Source: Antedon mediterranea
Lineage: Eukaryota; Echinodermata; Crinoidea; Comatulida; Antedonidae
DNA: 64,000 nt
Assembly: GCF_964355755.1 (NCBI RefSeq)
Contig: NC_092671.1
Location: forward strand, 39,573,304 to 39,637,303
Reading direction: 5' to 3'
The notes beneath the pieces were generated by a model that saw nothing but the letters and a program-made list of their open reading frames with translations, did no database searches and was not told where the DNA came from. The first letter of the stretch is position 1; every line of letters starts with the position of its first letter. This document shows positions 12,108 through 23,649 of this stretch, piece by piece. The translations under genes were made by a program, and so were the position numbers.

Positions 12108-12401
12108 AGCTTGGTTCCCACTAGAGACGCAACGCAAGGATATAGACGCAATGAAAGCGAGTCGACCAATGAAAAGTGAATGTTCGAAAAATCCATTGCT
12201 TGTGATTTATCAAATCACTTAAGCTTGGTTCCCACTAGAACGTAACGCAAGGACGTAAACGCAACGCAAGCGTTTTAACCAATGACAAGCGAAGTTATAG
12301 ACAGTTAGCAATCACAAGCGAATAAGCCATCGCTTAGTGATTGGTCAATTCACTTGCGTTGCGTTACGTCCTTGTGTTGCGTTCCTAGTGGGAACCAAGC
12401 T
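12108..12401. mobile_element. TIR MITE (composite), inserted only in copy A
   Basis: Ends are perfect inverted repeats AGCTTGGTTCCCACTAG / CTAGTGGGAACCAAGCT, flanked by TAA at 12105-12107 and 12402-12404. Copy B shows the uninterrupted site (AGTACTTAAC, near 30880). A second left end begins inside at 12222, so the insert is a nested or composite copy. Long internal self-complementarity and a 3-bp TAA/TTA target fit a PIF/Harbinger-type MITE. The superfamily is inference from target length only. Confidence 0.85.
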
Positions 12402-12576
12402 TAACTGAAAAACTATACTCAACGGTAAAAGTTATTATGAATTAATGCAATGGCAATCTCAGATTATGGTCGTTAAGAAGGAACCCGTTTATGCAACTTG
12501 GGCCTAACCTAACCTAACGGTCTAAGGAGCTTCAACATCGTCTAACCATTTAGGACGTCTACATCAAGTTTCGTAA

Positions 12577-12713
12577 AGCTTGGTTCCTATTTGGACGCAA
12601 AGTAAGCGTAATGTAAGCGAATTGACCAATCACACACGACAGTTCGAATAATCCATCGCTTTGATTGGTCAATTCGCATAGGTTGCGGCTCACGTGCTAG
12701 TGGGAACCAAGCT
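12577..12713. mobile_element. TIR MITE, same family, shared by both copies
   Basis: Begins AGCTTGGTTCC and ends GGAACCAAGCT, with TAA on both sides (12574-12576 and 12714-12716). It lies directly against the last antistasin-like exon. If that exon reads past its donor-like site, its stop codon falls inside this element. The orthologous copy in B is 31076-31209. Confidence 0.8.
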
Positions 12714-15107
12714 TAAACAACTTACACGATAGTAGTTGTTATTGTCATCAACACACCCACAACCCTCTGCTGGCACACATCGTCCATTGGTGTCTAAGAA
12801 CGTGTTTGGTTTTGGACATTGGCAGGACGGGACACAGGCAAGACAGAATGGGTAGATAGCGGTCAAGCGTTGCTGACAAGTAGCTGGACCACATGATGCT
12901 CCACAGGCTACCGGAACTGGATCACCTGGACAATCTAGTTTTAAAGATCACACGTTAAAATAATGTTCAGAAACTTTCTTTTAATACAAACTGACTAGAA
13001 AAACAACATAATCATCAATTAATACATTACAATTTCACATAACGCGTGGAACTGAATTATCAGGTTTTCTTTGTCACAACATCCTGAACAAAAAACAAAC
13101 CTTCACACATTCAGAATATGTATTGGGTTTTCTACAAGTTGCACACAAAGACGAACATTTTTTTATGACTGTAACACACATCATTTAAATAATTCATTTA
13201 TTTCGTCAAAATATCAAAAAATGTACAGTAAATGGGAACTTTTCTTCAAATAGAAATAAAATACTGATATGAACTTTGACATACCAGGTGGTGGGATACA
13301 CGTGCACGTTTCACAGCCGTCTTCATCTTTTTCAAAACCATATTCACATATTACAGGAACAATTCCACAATTCCTAGGCTCGCAGACTGAAACACAGCTA
13401 CACGTTGGACAGCCGTCGTCGTCCAGTGTTGGAGTGCAATCTAAGGGCCCTTCGCATTCCAGGATTGGGCATACGATGAACTCGTCGTCTACGCATTGAC
13501 ATATATCGCAGCCATTTTCATCTTGTTGGTAACCATTATGGCAAAATATACCACAATGAAGAAGGTCTTTACAAGCACCTGGATAATTAAAATTAATATA
13601 TAACTTAAAAAATGTTAAGCCGTTTATACACTATCAAACTTTATGTGAAAAAATGTGATGACCATATATGACATGATGATGTCATATCACTACCATATTT
13701 GGGCGCAGCACACTTTGGTTTGAGAATAAACAAGAGTGGAAAACTAGGAAACATAAAGAATATTGGAAAAAATGTCGGTTTTTATCCGAATAAAAATGTC
13801 GGTAATGATGACAACGATTACATTATTGGTACTGTATATGATAACGAGTCAGACACTTGGAAATGACTAAAGTGGATGCAATGATGATGATGATACTGTT
13901 GCTGCTGCTGCTGATGATGATGATACTGTTGCTAACAATGATGATGATGATGATGATACTGTTGGTGATGATGATGATGATACTGTTGCTGACGATGATG
14001 ATGATGATGATACTGTTACTGATGATGATGATGATGATACTGTTGCTGATGATGATGATACTGTTGCTGCTGATGATGATACTGTTACTGATGATGACGG
14101 TGATACTGTTGCTGTTGCTGATGATGATGATGATACTGTTGCTGACGATGATGATGATGATGATACTGTTGCTGACAATGATGATGATGATGATGATGAT
14201 ACTGTTGCTGATGATGATGATACTGTTGCTGTTGCTGATGTTGATGATGATGATACTACTGTTGCTGACGATGATGATGATGATACTGTTGCTGACGATG
14301 ATGATGATGATACTGTTGCTGATGATGATGATACTGTTGCTGTTGCTGATGATGATACTGTTGCTGATGATGATGATACTGTTGCTGATGATGATGATAC
14401 TGTTGCTGATGATGATGATACTGTTACTGATGATGATGATACTGTTACTTATGATGATGATACTGTTGCTGATGATGATGATGATGATGATACTGTTGCT
14501 GATGATGATGATACTGTTGCTGTTGCTGATGATGATGATACTGTTGCTGTTGCTGATGATGATGTTGCTGATGATGGTGGTGATGACGATGATGGTGATA
14601 CTGTTGCTGTTGCTGATGATGATATTGTTGCTGACGATGATGATGATGATACTGTTGCTGATGATGATACTGTTGCTGACGACGACGATGATGATGATGA
14701 TACTGTTGCTGCTGATGATGACGATGATGTTCCTGATGATGATACTGTTGCTGATGATGATGATACTGTTGATGATGATGATGATGATGATGATACTGTT
14801 GCTGATGATGATGATACTGTTGCTGATGATGATGATGAATAAAAAATACCTTCAAAAGAAAACAACCTAATTCACAAAAAAAATTTACAAAGAAAATAAT
14901 TGAAAGCGTTCTTTGACATTTGTGTGTATCTACAGAAAGTGTATTTTCACGAATAGAAGCAATCACAAAAATGTTTAAAATATTCAATAGAATAAAACAA
15001 ACAAAACGAAAACCCCCTAATAGGAGTGTTTGACGAAAACAGAACTCACCAGCTTGTGAGACCAAAACAACAGTTGACAACAGAATTGAAAAAACGGCGG
15101 TGTTCAT
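12690..15107 (-). CDS. Secreted antistasin/TIL-type protease inhibitor, copy A (exons 15107-15050, 13578-13285, 12934-12690)
   Basis: Exon 1 encodes a signal peptide (MNTAVFSILLSTVVLVSQA) and ends at a GTGAGT donor. Exon 2 (98 codons) has three antistasin-like cysteine repeats with the D-x-x-G-C-x-x-C-x-C pattern: DENGCDICQC, DDDGCPTCSC and DEDGCETCTC. Exon 3 encodes one TIL-like domain (starting DCPGDPVPVACGASC, ending RCVPAEGCGC). Intron phases agree and give 198 aa if exon 3 reads to the TGA at 12690-12692. The exon may instead end at a GTAAGT donor at 12725, with further exons not found. Known members inhibit serine proteases extracellularly; the target here is unknown. The gene converges on amylase A. 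Intron 1 holds a large TGATGA-type minisatellite. Confidence 0.8.
13616..13734. mobile_element. MITE with CTGTCTACACTATCAAAC-type ends (diverged)
   Basis: A left end like TACACTATCAAACTTTATGTG is followed by the internal words GATGATGTCATATCACTACC and TTTGGGC shared by all copies. It lies in intron 1 of the inhibitor, and the orthologous copy B insert is at 32105-32248. Confidence 0.7.
13879..14838. repeat. Minisatellite of ATGATGATGATACTGTTGCTG-like units
   Basis: About 960 bp of irregular units made of (ATG)n plus ATACTGTTGCTG, lying in intron 1 of the copy A inhibitor gene. Long frames on both strands (Met/Ile/Leu, Ser/Thr/Val, or His/Gln/Tyr runs) come from the repeat and are not genes. 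Copy B has only one unit, GATGATGACGATACTGTTGC, near 32404. Confidence 0.95.
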
Positions 15108-15715
15108 ATTGAATCGAGAAAGTTTTAAATAATAAAATAGAAATTCAATCATCAATCTCCTTATATATTGTTCTAACCAGGATCTAGTATTATCACTCTA
15201 GTATCCCACATCCTTCCTAGCTTAATATCTTAATATTCTTAAACATTAAGTGTATTACACACATTGTTTAAGTATTACTAATTTCTCCATGATTAATATA
15301 GCCAGGAAAGTTTTAAGATTAACATTTTTTTTAAAGTAGATTAAACCTTCCTAATAAAATGCACTTGCTATGTCCGGTTCCGTAAAACAGATTAATTATC
15401 ATCTTTTAGAGAAGCAAATCAAGGGTCATTGAAGATGTCTTATTATATTGTATTCTATGTATGCATATGTTACGAATGACTTTATTTGGAGAATAAAACT
15501 ATATTTTTCGTATGATTTTAAAACACATCAAACCACTTTTTTAGGATGTTTATGTACACAGAAGAAACCGCTTGTTTCTGAAACAACAGTTAGTCATAAT
15601 TGCATACAAATCACATTGGTGTTTTTATAGACATCACGATACGATTGTAGTTTTAATTTCATTGGGAATGGTTAATGAATGTTGAAGGAAGGTCTGTTTG
15701 ATCTATAGCTTTGGT
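15108..15715. other. Inhibitor A upstream flank; no gene seen
   Basis: Colinear with 32698-33240 of copy B. TATATATTG at about 15163-15171 lies 55-65 bp upstream of the inhibitor ATG on the minus strand and could serve as a TATA-like element. The short frame at 15448-15630 is not supported. Confidence 0.4.
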
Positions 15716-16538
15716 TGAAGTAATACTGGTCCTTAAGTAATACTGGTCCTTAAGTAATACTGGTCCTTAAGTAATACTGGTCTTTAAGTAATACTGGTCC
15801 TTAAGTAATACTGGTCCTTAAGTAATACTGGTCCTTAAGTAATACTGGTCCTTAAGTAATACTGGTCCTTAAGTAATACTGGTCCTGAAGTAATACTGGT
15901 CCTTAAGTAATACTGGTCCTTAAGTAATACTGGTCCTTAAGTAATACTGGTCTTTAAGTAATACTGGTCCTTAAGTAATACTGGTCCTTAAGTAATACTG
16001 GTCCTTAAGTAATACTGGTCCTTAAGTAATACTGGTCTTTAAGTAATACTGGTCCTTAAGTAATAATGGTCTTTAAGTAATACTGGTCCTTAAGTAATAC
16101 TCTTCTTCAAGTAATACTGGTCTTTAAGTAATACTGGTCCTTAAGTAATACTGGTCCTTAAGTAATACTGGTCCTTAAGTAATACTGGTCCTTAAGTAAT
16201 ACTGGTCTTTAAGTAATACTGGTCTTTAAGTAATACTGGTCTTTAAGTAATACTGGTCTTTAAGTAATACTGGTCTTTAAGTAATACTGGTCCTTAAGTA
16301 ATACTGGTCCTTAAGTAATACTGGTCCTTAAGTAATACTGGTCTTTAAGTAATACTGGTCCTTAAGTAATACTGGTCTTTAAGTAATACTGGTCCTTAAG
16401 TAATACTCTTCTTTAAGTAATACTGGTCTTTAAGTAATACTGGTCCTTAAGTAATACTCTTCTTTAAGTAATACTGGTCCTTAACTAATACTGGTCCTTA
16501 AGTAAGACTCTTCTTTAAGTAATACTGGTCCTTAATTG
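15716..16538. repeat. 17-bp minisatellite, about 48 copies
   Basis: Units of AAGTAATACTGGTCCTT, with GGTCTTT and CTCTTCTTT variants interspersed. Copy B has the single sequence GAGTAATACTGAGCCTAAAT at about 33241, flanked by the same unique DNA. There is no coding potential. Confidence 0.97.
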
Positions 16539-16644
16539 TCTTGCTGAAATTTCATATACAATACAAAAGGGTATTCAAAATCAATTTATTTCATAATTTT
16601 ATTTTCTAAAACCTAACAAATTTTAAATGTGTGGACATTCTTAT

Positions 16645-18022
16645 TAAAATAAAAATTGATAACATAAATATTAATCACCTACTGTATGCAGATGATCTAG
16701 TTTTAATCAGTGATACAGTGTACTCATTACAAGATCTTTTAAATAAACTAGCATATTATTGTAATAGGTGGGGATTGGTAGTTAATATTGACAAAAGTAA
16801 AATAATAGTATTTAAAAAAAAATGGAAAACTTGAAAACTACGAAAAATGGAATTATCTTGGTAAAGAAATTGAAATAGTAAAATCTCTTAAATATCTTGG
16901 AGTCACTTTCGATTGTTCAGGAAATTGGGAAAAGGCCAGAGAACAAAATAATACACAGGCTAATAAAGCACTTTTCTCACTCAAAAATATAATATATCAG
17001 AAATATGGACATCTACCAGTGAATATTTGGAACTACTTATTTGATGTCAAAATAAACCCAATTATACTGTATGGTAGTGAAATATGGGGAAAACTAAACA
17101 ATAAAAAAATTGATGATATTCAAAATAATTTCTGTAGATATGTTTTAGGGGTCGGGAAATCAGCCACAAATGTTTCAATTAGAGGAGAATGTGGACGATT
17201 CTCTTTATCAATCGAAAGTGTACTCAATGTTATCCGTTATTGGGTAAGACTAGTAAATATGAACGAGGACAAATATGCGAAGAAATGTTATAAATCTCAA
17301 CTTCATAAAGCGCAAAATAATAGCAATTATTGGGTAAGCGATGTAAAACATATGTTATGCTCTATTGGTCATGGAAACATGGTTTTCACAAAATAATGTC
17401 CTTGATAAATTTTATATAGTTAATAAAATAAAAGAAAGGCTAACCGATATGGAACGCCAATCCTTTCTTGAAAGCATAAATATTTCTTCAAAATTAAGAT
17501 ACTATAAAATGTTCAAAAACAATTTCGGAGTAGATGGATACTTACTACAGACCCTTGATACTAGATATAAGCGAGCTTTAAGTCAACTAAGACTGGGCAC
17601 ACTTCAACTAGAGGTAGAAAGGGGAAGATGGAAAAGAATAGAGCGCAGCAATAGGTTATGTAAAATATGTAATATAAAGGAAGTTGAAGATGAATATCAT
17701 TTTGTTACAGTTTGCTCTCGTTACAAGGAAATCAGAAAAAAATTTATACCTTCTTTATTTTTTGAAAATCCAAATACTTTTAAATTCTGCCGTTTAATGT
17801 CATCACAGGATCCAATAATTATTGATAATCTACAGTATCTAAATATATTTATCATGCTTATAAGTTAAGATATATGTTTTGCTTAGAGAACGAAATTAAT
17901 TAATTCATTTATCTTGTGACCTTAAATTGCTTTATTTTTCAATGTAATTATTATTTTGTTAATTACTATGGGCCAGAGGCCTAAAGTAAATAAAGTCAGG
18001 CGATAAGCCTGAATGAATGAAT
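16645..18022 (+). mobile_element. 5'-truncated LINE, present only in copy A
   Basis: Homology to copy B breaks at about 16645 (ACATTCTTATTA) and resumes at about 18022 (ATTACTATAG), so B shows the empty site near 33370. The coding remnant starts at the RT motif HLLYADDLV and continues in other frames through KYLGVTF, NPIILYGSEIWG and a terminal Cys/His motif (CKICNIKEVEDEYHF, ending CSRYKEIR). At least two frameshifts occur, one at an A-run near 16815 and one near 17370. The 3' end has a CAGGCGATAAGCCTG hairpin and a GAATGAATGAAT tail. It is a non-LTR retrotransposon with a short 3' tandem tail; the clade is not assigned. Confidence 0.9.
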
Positions 18023-18295
18023 TACTATAGATTTTTCAAATTGGTTTAAACTTTCTAAATATGTGTTTGTTGCCCTCTATATCGCAAATTCTACAAAGAT
18101 GTCAAGTGTGTAGGTTATCTTTTAACTAACACAATTAACTTATGCTGTTAATTATTTTCTTTGAGTACTTTTCAACAATGTTAAAAGGTCGATTTGCATA
18201 TCCTTTCAGCAAAACCCTGGATAAAAATTGCTATATAATTCTACATACTAATTGACAATTTATAAATTTTCCATCACATGATTCAATTGTTCATT

Positions 18296-18594
18296 CAGGG
18301 GCGGACGCAGGGGTGTTGCCCCAGTGGCCCACGCAACACCCTTTATTTCATACTAAATGTTTTTTTCTGCCACTAAATAAAAATTTAGATCTCATTTCAT
18401 CATATTTTAGAATAACAACTAGCAATTATACCCGCACCAGGCCGGGTTTCAAAATTAGTTTAAAGCCATCTCAGTACATAACACTTGACGCCAGTATCAC
18501 CCTATACTCACCAACCTCCACCCCTCTTCAATAACACACTACACTCTTTTTTAAAAACTCTTCCCAGTGAAGGACAAATTCAACTTTAGCTTCA
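18296..18594. other. Edge of the duplication; possible transposon end
   Basis: Homology to copy B stops at about 18295 at CAGGGGCGGACGCAGG, a sequence resembling hAT-type termini. I could not find the matching opposite end with confidence. No gene is seen. Confidence 0.35.
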
Positions 18595-20559
18595 TCATTT
18601 TGAAAATTTTTGGATGAGAGCATCCAAATCCATGACAGAACCAACACCAACCGAGGGATCCATAGATATAAAGTCAGCTTAATTGTTGCTAGCATCTGAA
18701 ACAAATAAGAATGTATTGTGTTACTTATGTAATATGTAAAGCAAGGCAATGGTAGAGTGAGTCTGGGGTATTTAAGAAACCAACATTATACTGTAAAACA
18801 TACATACATTCAGTTTTAAACTCTGTCTACACTATCAAACTAGTTTGACAAAAACAGTGTGACATGACCAAATATGGTAGTGATATGACATCATCATGTC
18901 CATATATGGGCACATATTTTTTGTCCATTGTGTATGAAAGATTGGGGATGATGAACTCATATTCTACCACGACTGTACGGCAGAATTTCTACAATTTTAA
19001 TGTTGCGGCAGAAGCTGTGCCATTACCTGCGGTTGATATGCATGGGTAGGTCGGAGGTGGCTTCAACCAATCACCATTAGCTGCTTTCATGTGTGATCTA
19101 TCAGATGCAAATTTTTCTAGAAACACTGTACCAGGAACCATTCTGAACTTCCTTATATGGATATAAAGAAAAAAATACATATGTTAAAAATCAAAATAAC
19201 CTCATAGACAGTACATGATTGTAAGAGCAATGTATTGTCCCCCAAAAACATGAAGATTAATTAAATCAGACTTTGAAGAGGTTATTTTGTAGTTAGTTAA
19301 TCACTTCCGTAGAAAGAAAAATAATTGGGAAAAAATGTTTAAATTATAAAATAACATAATAAATGGTTAAATTCAACCAAAAATCCATTGACTGGCAGAC
19401 AATTTGACCCTTAGTTTTTTCAGGTAAATAAATTTGTTTAGATCAAATTTTGTGAATAACCTTTTATGTGACATTTTAAAATGGCATATTCAAAAAAAAA
19501 ATTGTTAAAATTATTTTTCAGGGGAACAACATGTCTTTAGATGTTTACCTGTGATACTTTTATTGCATTAAGTTCTCATCTCGGATTGCTTTTTGTATGT
19601 AATCATCGAATGATGATGGAAAACTAAGCCAAGTGTCAAGATCATAAATATGACAACCTTCAGCTTCCTCGTAGATTAAAATCACATGATAATCCTAAAA
19701 AATAGAAAATTAAACATATTACTGTTTGTTTTAAAGCAAATTGATGAATAAAGTCACATGTCATGGAAAGACCAATCAACATCAAGTCAGTGTCAATTCT
19801 AAATAGATTTTGAATTTGACAACCAATGAGCAGCAAGGGTGTGCTTAAATACTGCAATTCTACCAAAATTTTTCTTAGGTGCAAAACAAAACAATTGTAT
19901 CAGTAAAAAGTGTTTCCATATTTACAAAATAGGCCTAATATAATAAATAAATGTTAGGTCCCATACAAAAAATCTTTATTTTATCACAATCACAAATTTT
20001 TAAAAAATTGTAGAGACTGACCAGCATACACCTGTGTGGGGAGTAAAAATAAATTTTTAAAATCCGCCCTAACTCATCAGTTTTGAGCTGGGAATAGGGT
20101 GATAATTTTCTTAAGGGCCTTACCCAGACAACAAAACTGCCTTGCTCAGCACTTCTTTGTTCCCAAATTGGTATCTGCAAATTAAAAATGTATAAATATA
20201 ATTTAAAAAAGACATTTTGTAACTTTTGATTGATACAAATTTTAATCATTAAATCAGTCATGGATATAATAACACATCACTCAAAAGTTAAGGAATAAAT
20301 GTTGGTACTAACTGTACGATAAAGCTGCCCATCTCTATATATATACTGTATATCTATTCTAAAAAGTTATCAATTATTATTAACATTCCCAGATAAATAG
20401 GATAAAAACTAAATTGTTAAAATATTGGGTGAGAAAAGTAACATTTAATTTTTTAGCTTTTTTGTATTGTTTTAAATAAACACTGCATAAACATTTTTCA
20501 ACTGCTGCAGTCTACCACCATCCTGTAACTTGCTGCATAACTTCCAAACGTTTTCCTCA
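18595..20559 (-). pseudogene. NTAQ1: NTAQ1-like (protein N-terminal glutamine amidohydrolase) pseudogene, introns retained
   Basis: Five minus-strand exons in order match NTAQ1 (WDYHV protein), which deamidates N-terminal Gln in the Arg/N-degron pathway. They are about 20559-20475 (EENVWKLC, YAVFI), 20174-20124 (IPIWEQ to VVW), 19694-19549 (DYHVILIYEE, YDLDTWLSFP), 19151-19027 ([23 protein letters not shown]) and 18677-18595 (ADFISMDP to FSK and stop). Phases agree across the last four exons. There are two in-frame TAA codons: 20474-20472, just after YAVFI where most homologues have Ser, and 19562-19560, after ENLMQ. The first listed exon has no obvious donor. The exon carrying the catalytic Cys was not found; His and Asp of the triad are present. 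Kept introns argue for a decayed gene copy rather than a retrocopy. Confidence 0.8.
18822..18945. mobile_element. MITE with CTCTGTCTACACTATCAAAC end
   Basis: The left terminus CTCTGTCTACACTATCAAAC and the shared core (ATATGGTAGTGATATGACATC) are clear; the right end is degraded. It lies between the last two NTAQ1-like exons. Confidence 0.75.
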
Positions 20560-21067
20560 CTTTAAAAACAATGTACTTTCGATGTGATGAGATTTTTAAG
20601 AGATGGCATCTCATTATCAATTTTATTATGGGACTACACAGTACTTGAATTGAATACCTTGAATATACCTTGAACCGTAGAACTTTTGAGACTAGCTCAT
20701 TTGTCCCTCCATTGTCATCAACTCCTCGGTAACATATGGGCGAAACTTGAGATGGTGGTCAGACCATAACTTTGCAATGCCGGTTTTGAACTTGTTAATC
20801 TTTGGTTCAGTCACAATATGGTTTGGTAGTGGGTTCCAATCATATAACTCTAACTGCATATGCTATTTTTCTAATGTTTTTATTATAATTATTTGGAGTT
20901 CGATACCTTAAAAACATTCTTCTTCTATAATATAGAATATATATAATAAACTTCTATAAATACATCCGTTCAAAATTGTTTTATCTGTGGTCAGTATACT
21001 CAGCCTTCAAACAAACTTCTGACACTGATATTATTATGCTTAACATAAATCCCAATACATCATAATA
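20560..21067. other. No gene seen; spacer before copy B
   Basis: AT-rich spacer. The missing first NTAQ1 exon would be expected here on the minus strand, but I see no CYC-containing frame. Confidence 0.35.
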
Positions 21068-22499
21068 CATTAATAGAGGCCTAGCTTGACATCTACGGAG
21101 CAGGTACAGATATCGTACTAATTAATGTTTATAAATAAATGTAAAATTACCAATAAACAGCTTGTATATATGCATTCACGATTAAATAATATGGATACCT
21201 CCATGACAACATTTTAATATTAATTTTCTTTCACAATTTATTTCAACATGATGCTGATGTTTACAACTAGACTCTGTGCTGTCGTAATACAGTATATCAT
21301 TTATCAGCCGCATTTTCAGTCGTCACTCATAGCGAGAGAAAACGTTTAACTATTTTGAGGGCGCCATTCGTTAATTCATTTTTTGACAGGTAAACCACCA
21401 CATTATTTTTTATTTATTTACTTTTTTTGTATTTATTCATTTAGCATCCATTCAAAAATACATTTAAAATACATAACAAAGAATATATACAAAAATTGAT
21501 TTAAAAACGTATAAAACCAATGGAATCCATCCAGTGAATGGATGCAAGGACGACCCATAAAATCGACGTCAATTTCTTTCCAATGGGGTATTGTCATGGG
21601 TTCAAAGATGGACTTGGCTGCTAGACCTACGTCTAAGTTCTAGAGAAGTACTAATAGTTGCAGATAAACGTATAAAATATATATTGTTTTCATTTTATGT
21701 TTCGAAATGCGATTAAATGAATGATACCGTAAAAATACAAAATAGGCCAAGCAATAGATAACACTATAACCAGATGAAATTGTTTTCACAATATAGTATA
21801 ATTTCACACCATGTACAAATATTACAGATAAGTACCTCAATGATAAATTAGACGATAAATTTAATATCTCGTTGTTTGCACGAAACAACTTATGACAAAA
21901 TATTTATACAGCAGCATATGGCAGCTTAAACCATTGATGTTGACAATGATAACATTATAAAATTTATTATGTAAAGATGATTGATTTTCAACGTGTCTTT
22001 TGTGGTCCGGTTATTATGATGATCTAGGTTCTTTTATTTTGTTACCATACTTCAATGCCAACACGTTAGGTTACAAATATTCTTAATTGATTTATTCCAT
22101 GTGTAAAATAATAATTATGATATGATTTGATAAAGTTTGAATTGGCTAGTGTTGCTCATTAAATCAATTATTTAAAAAACCTTACATTCATTCATTTTTT
22201 CAAAATCAATTTCAATAACAATACACAAGAACAATTACAATCAATACACTAAAAGTGGGGGTTAAAATGGTATAAAACTTCAAAAAGCATAAATACAAGA
22301 ACGATTATAATAAACCATCCTATCAATATTTCATTTTGTGACTTTTCTGAATATTTCTGGATTTGAATAATATGAGTGGTAGAAAAGCAACTCGGCGACA
22401 TGCCGGTCACCTATCTGCAGACAATTTTTAACAATTATTAGTTCGAACGTTCACGTACGTACGTAACTATTATAAAACTAGACTTGCTATAAGTCTGTA

Positions 22500-23640
22500 C
22501 TTATTGTATTTTTTATTTATTTTTTTAACCTGATGCTTTAGCCAGCTACGTCCCAAGAGGACTACTCATTCAGAAGCTGAAGGCAAGCAGCAGTTATAGT
22601 ACTAGAGGCCGACGTCATGCTAAATTTACAAATCCCAAAGCAAAGCTGTGAGATAATCATTGAATTATTATCAAAACAGCCGATTAAAGATTTTTTTTTT
22701 AGGATACTTCACACTTGAAGTATCTAGGCTTGATGAAGTGACCCTAGACTTGACCATAGCAATAAATAAACTAAAGTGACAGAAATTGAGTCTGTTTCAT
22801 ATAAAAGTAGAAATTCTTCGTTGTATTTTACTTTAAATACAAGTTAATCACTTCTGTAACAAAAAAAACGTATAATAAGAGAAAAGAAACGTTTAATTAT
22901 AACCCAAAAAAAAGAAGTATTTTTTGCTTTAAATTACATTTTTCAGGTAAATAATTGTTTGGTTAACGTGAATAACTATTATGTGACAATAAAATGACAC
23001 ATTCAAAAACAAATTTGAAATAAAAAATATTTTTTCGGAGGGACAATATATCATTAAAAACTGTTTTTTGTAAGAAATATTACTTGTCTTTTTTTCTGTT
23101 TTTTTTTTTAATCAAGCTCAAGTAGTATACGTATAAAACGCCATATGTGCCAAAATATTATCTTTTTACTATAATATCAAGTCAAAACTCCCTCTGGACT
23201 ACTATAAAACATGCAAAAGTTGGATAAAGTATTTTAAATACATGGATGGCAGATCAATTTAAAGTCACTTACACCGGTTCAATATTTTGGAACAACCTGA
23301 AAAGAAATAGGTTTTTTAAAACTACTCGTATGAAAAAGCCGGTACATTGAATCAACTTTTGTTTTAAAATTACAAATCACAAATTATAATCCTTGCCTCT
23401 TGTCCAAAAATGAGGTTTTTTGGACAAGTAGTTCTCGGGAAAATGTAATTTCAGTTCTTTAAGACTGCTCACCGGCTTTTGAAAATTGTCTCCTATCTTT
23501 TAACACTAGCCGGTCTGAAAACAATATAATTTTGTTATTTGTGAAGTTATTAATAAACCAATTTTGTTGATTTTCAATAGGCATGGTCTGAAAGTAAATA
23601 CCTATCTACACCCAAAAATTCAGAACGATAACTTGATAAC
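22500..23640. other. No gene seen in noncoding copy B sequence
   Basis: Mixture of blocks matching 6800-7020 of copy A and unmatched AT-rich sequence. Short exon-like text near 22540-22650 is not conserved in A and has no recognisable domain. Confidence 0.35.
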
Positions 23641-23649
23641 TGTAGGCGC

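Larger units (their letters stand above)
5196..18295 (+). repeat. Segmental duplication, copy A
   Basis: Homologous blocks pair in the same order and orientation with copy B: 5196-6760 with 21068-22500, 7085-7500 with 26290-26690, 8440-8600 with 26700-26850, 9166-12105 with 27197-30890, 12406-15720 with 30890-33245, and 16545-16645 plus 18022-18295 with 33265-33660. Exons are closest: about 18 differences in 400 bp of amylase exon 2 by eye. Noncoding parts differ mainly by insertions. Copy A has gained, or B has lost, three minisatellites, a LINE, a MITE and a 100-bp insert. It carries the truncated amylase and the intact antistasin-like gene. Confidence 0.9.

Noticed and set aside
13857-14870. 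Poly Met/Ile/Leu protein of 337 aa
   Set aside because: Pure translation of an intronic minisatellite.
13879-16538. CRISPR-like array
   Set aside because: Units are contiguous without unique spacers and the genome is animal; these are minisatellites.
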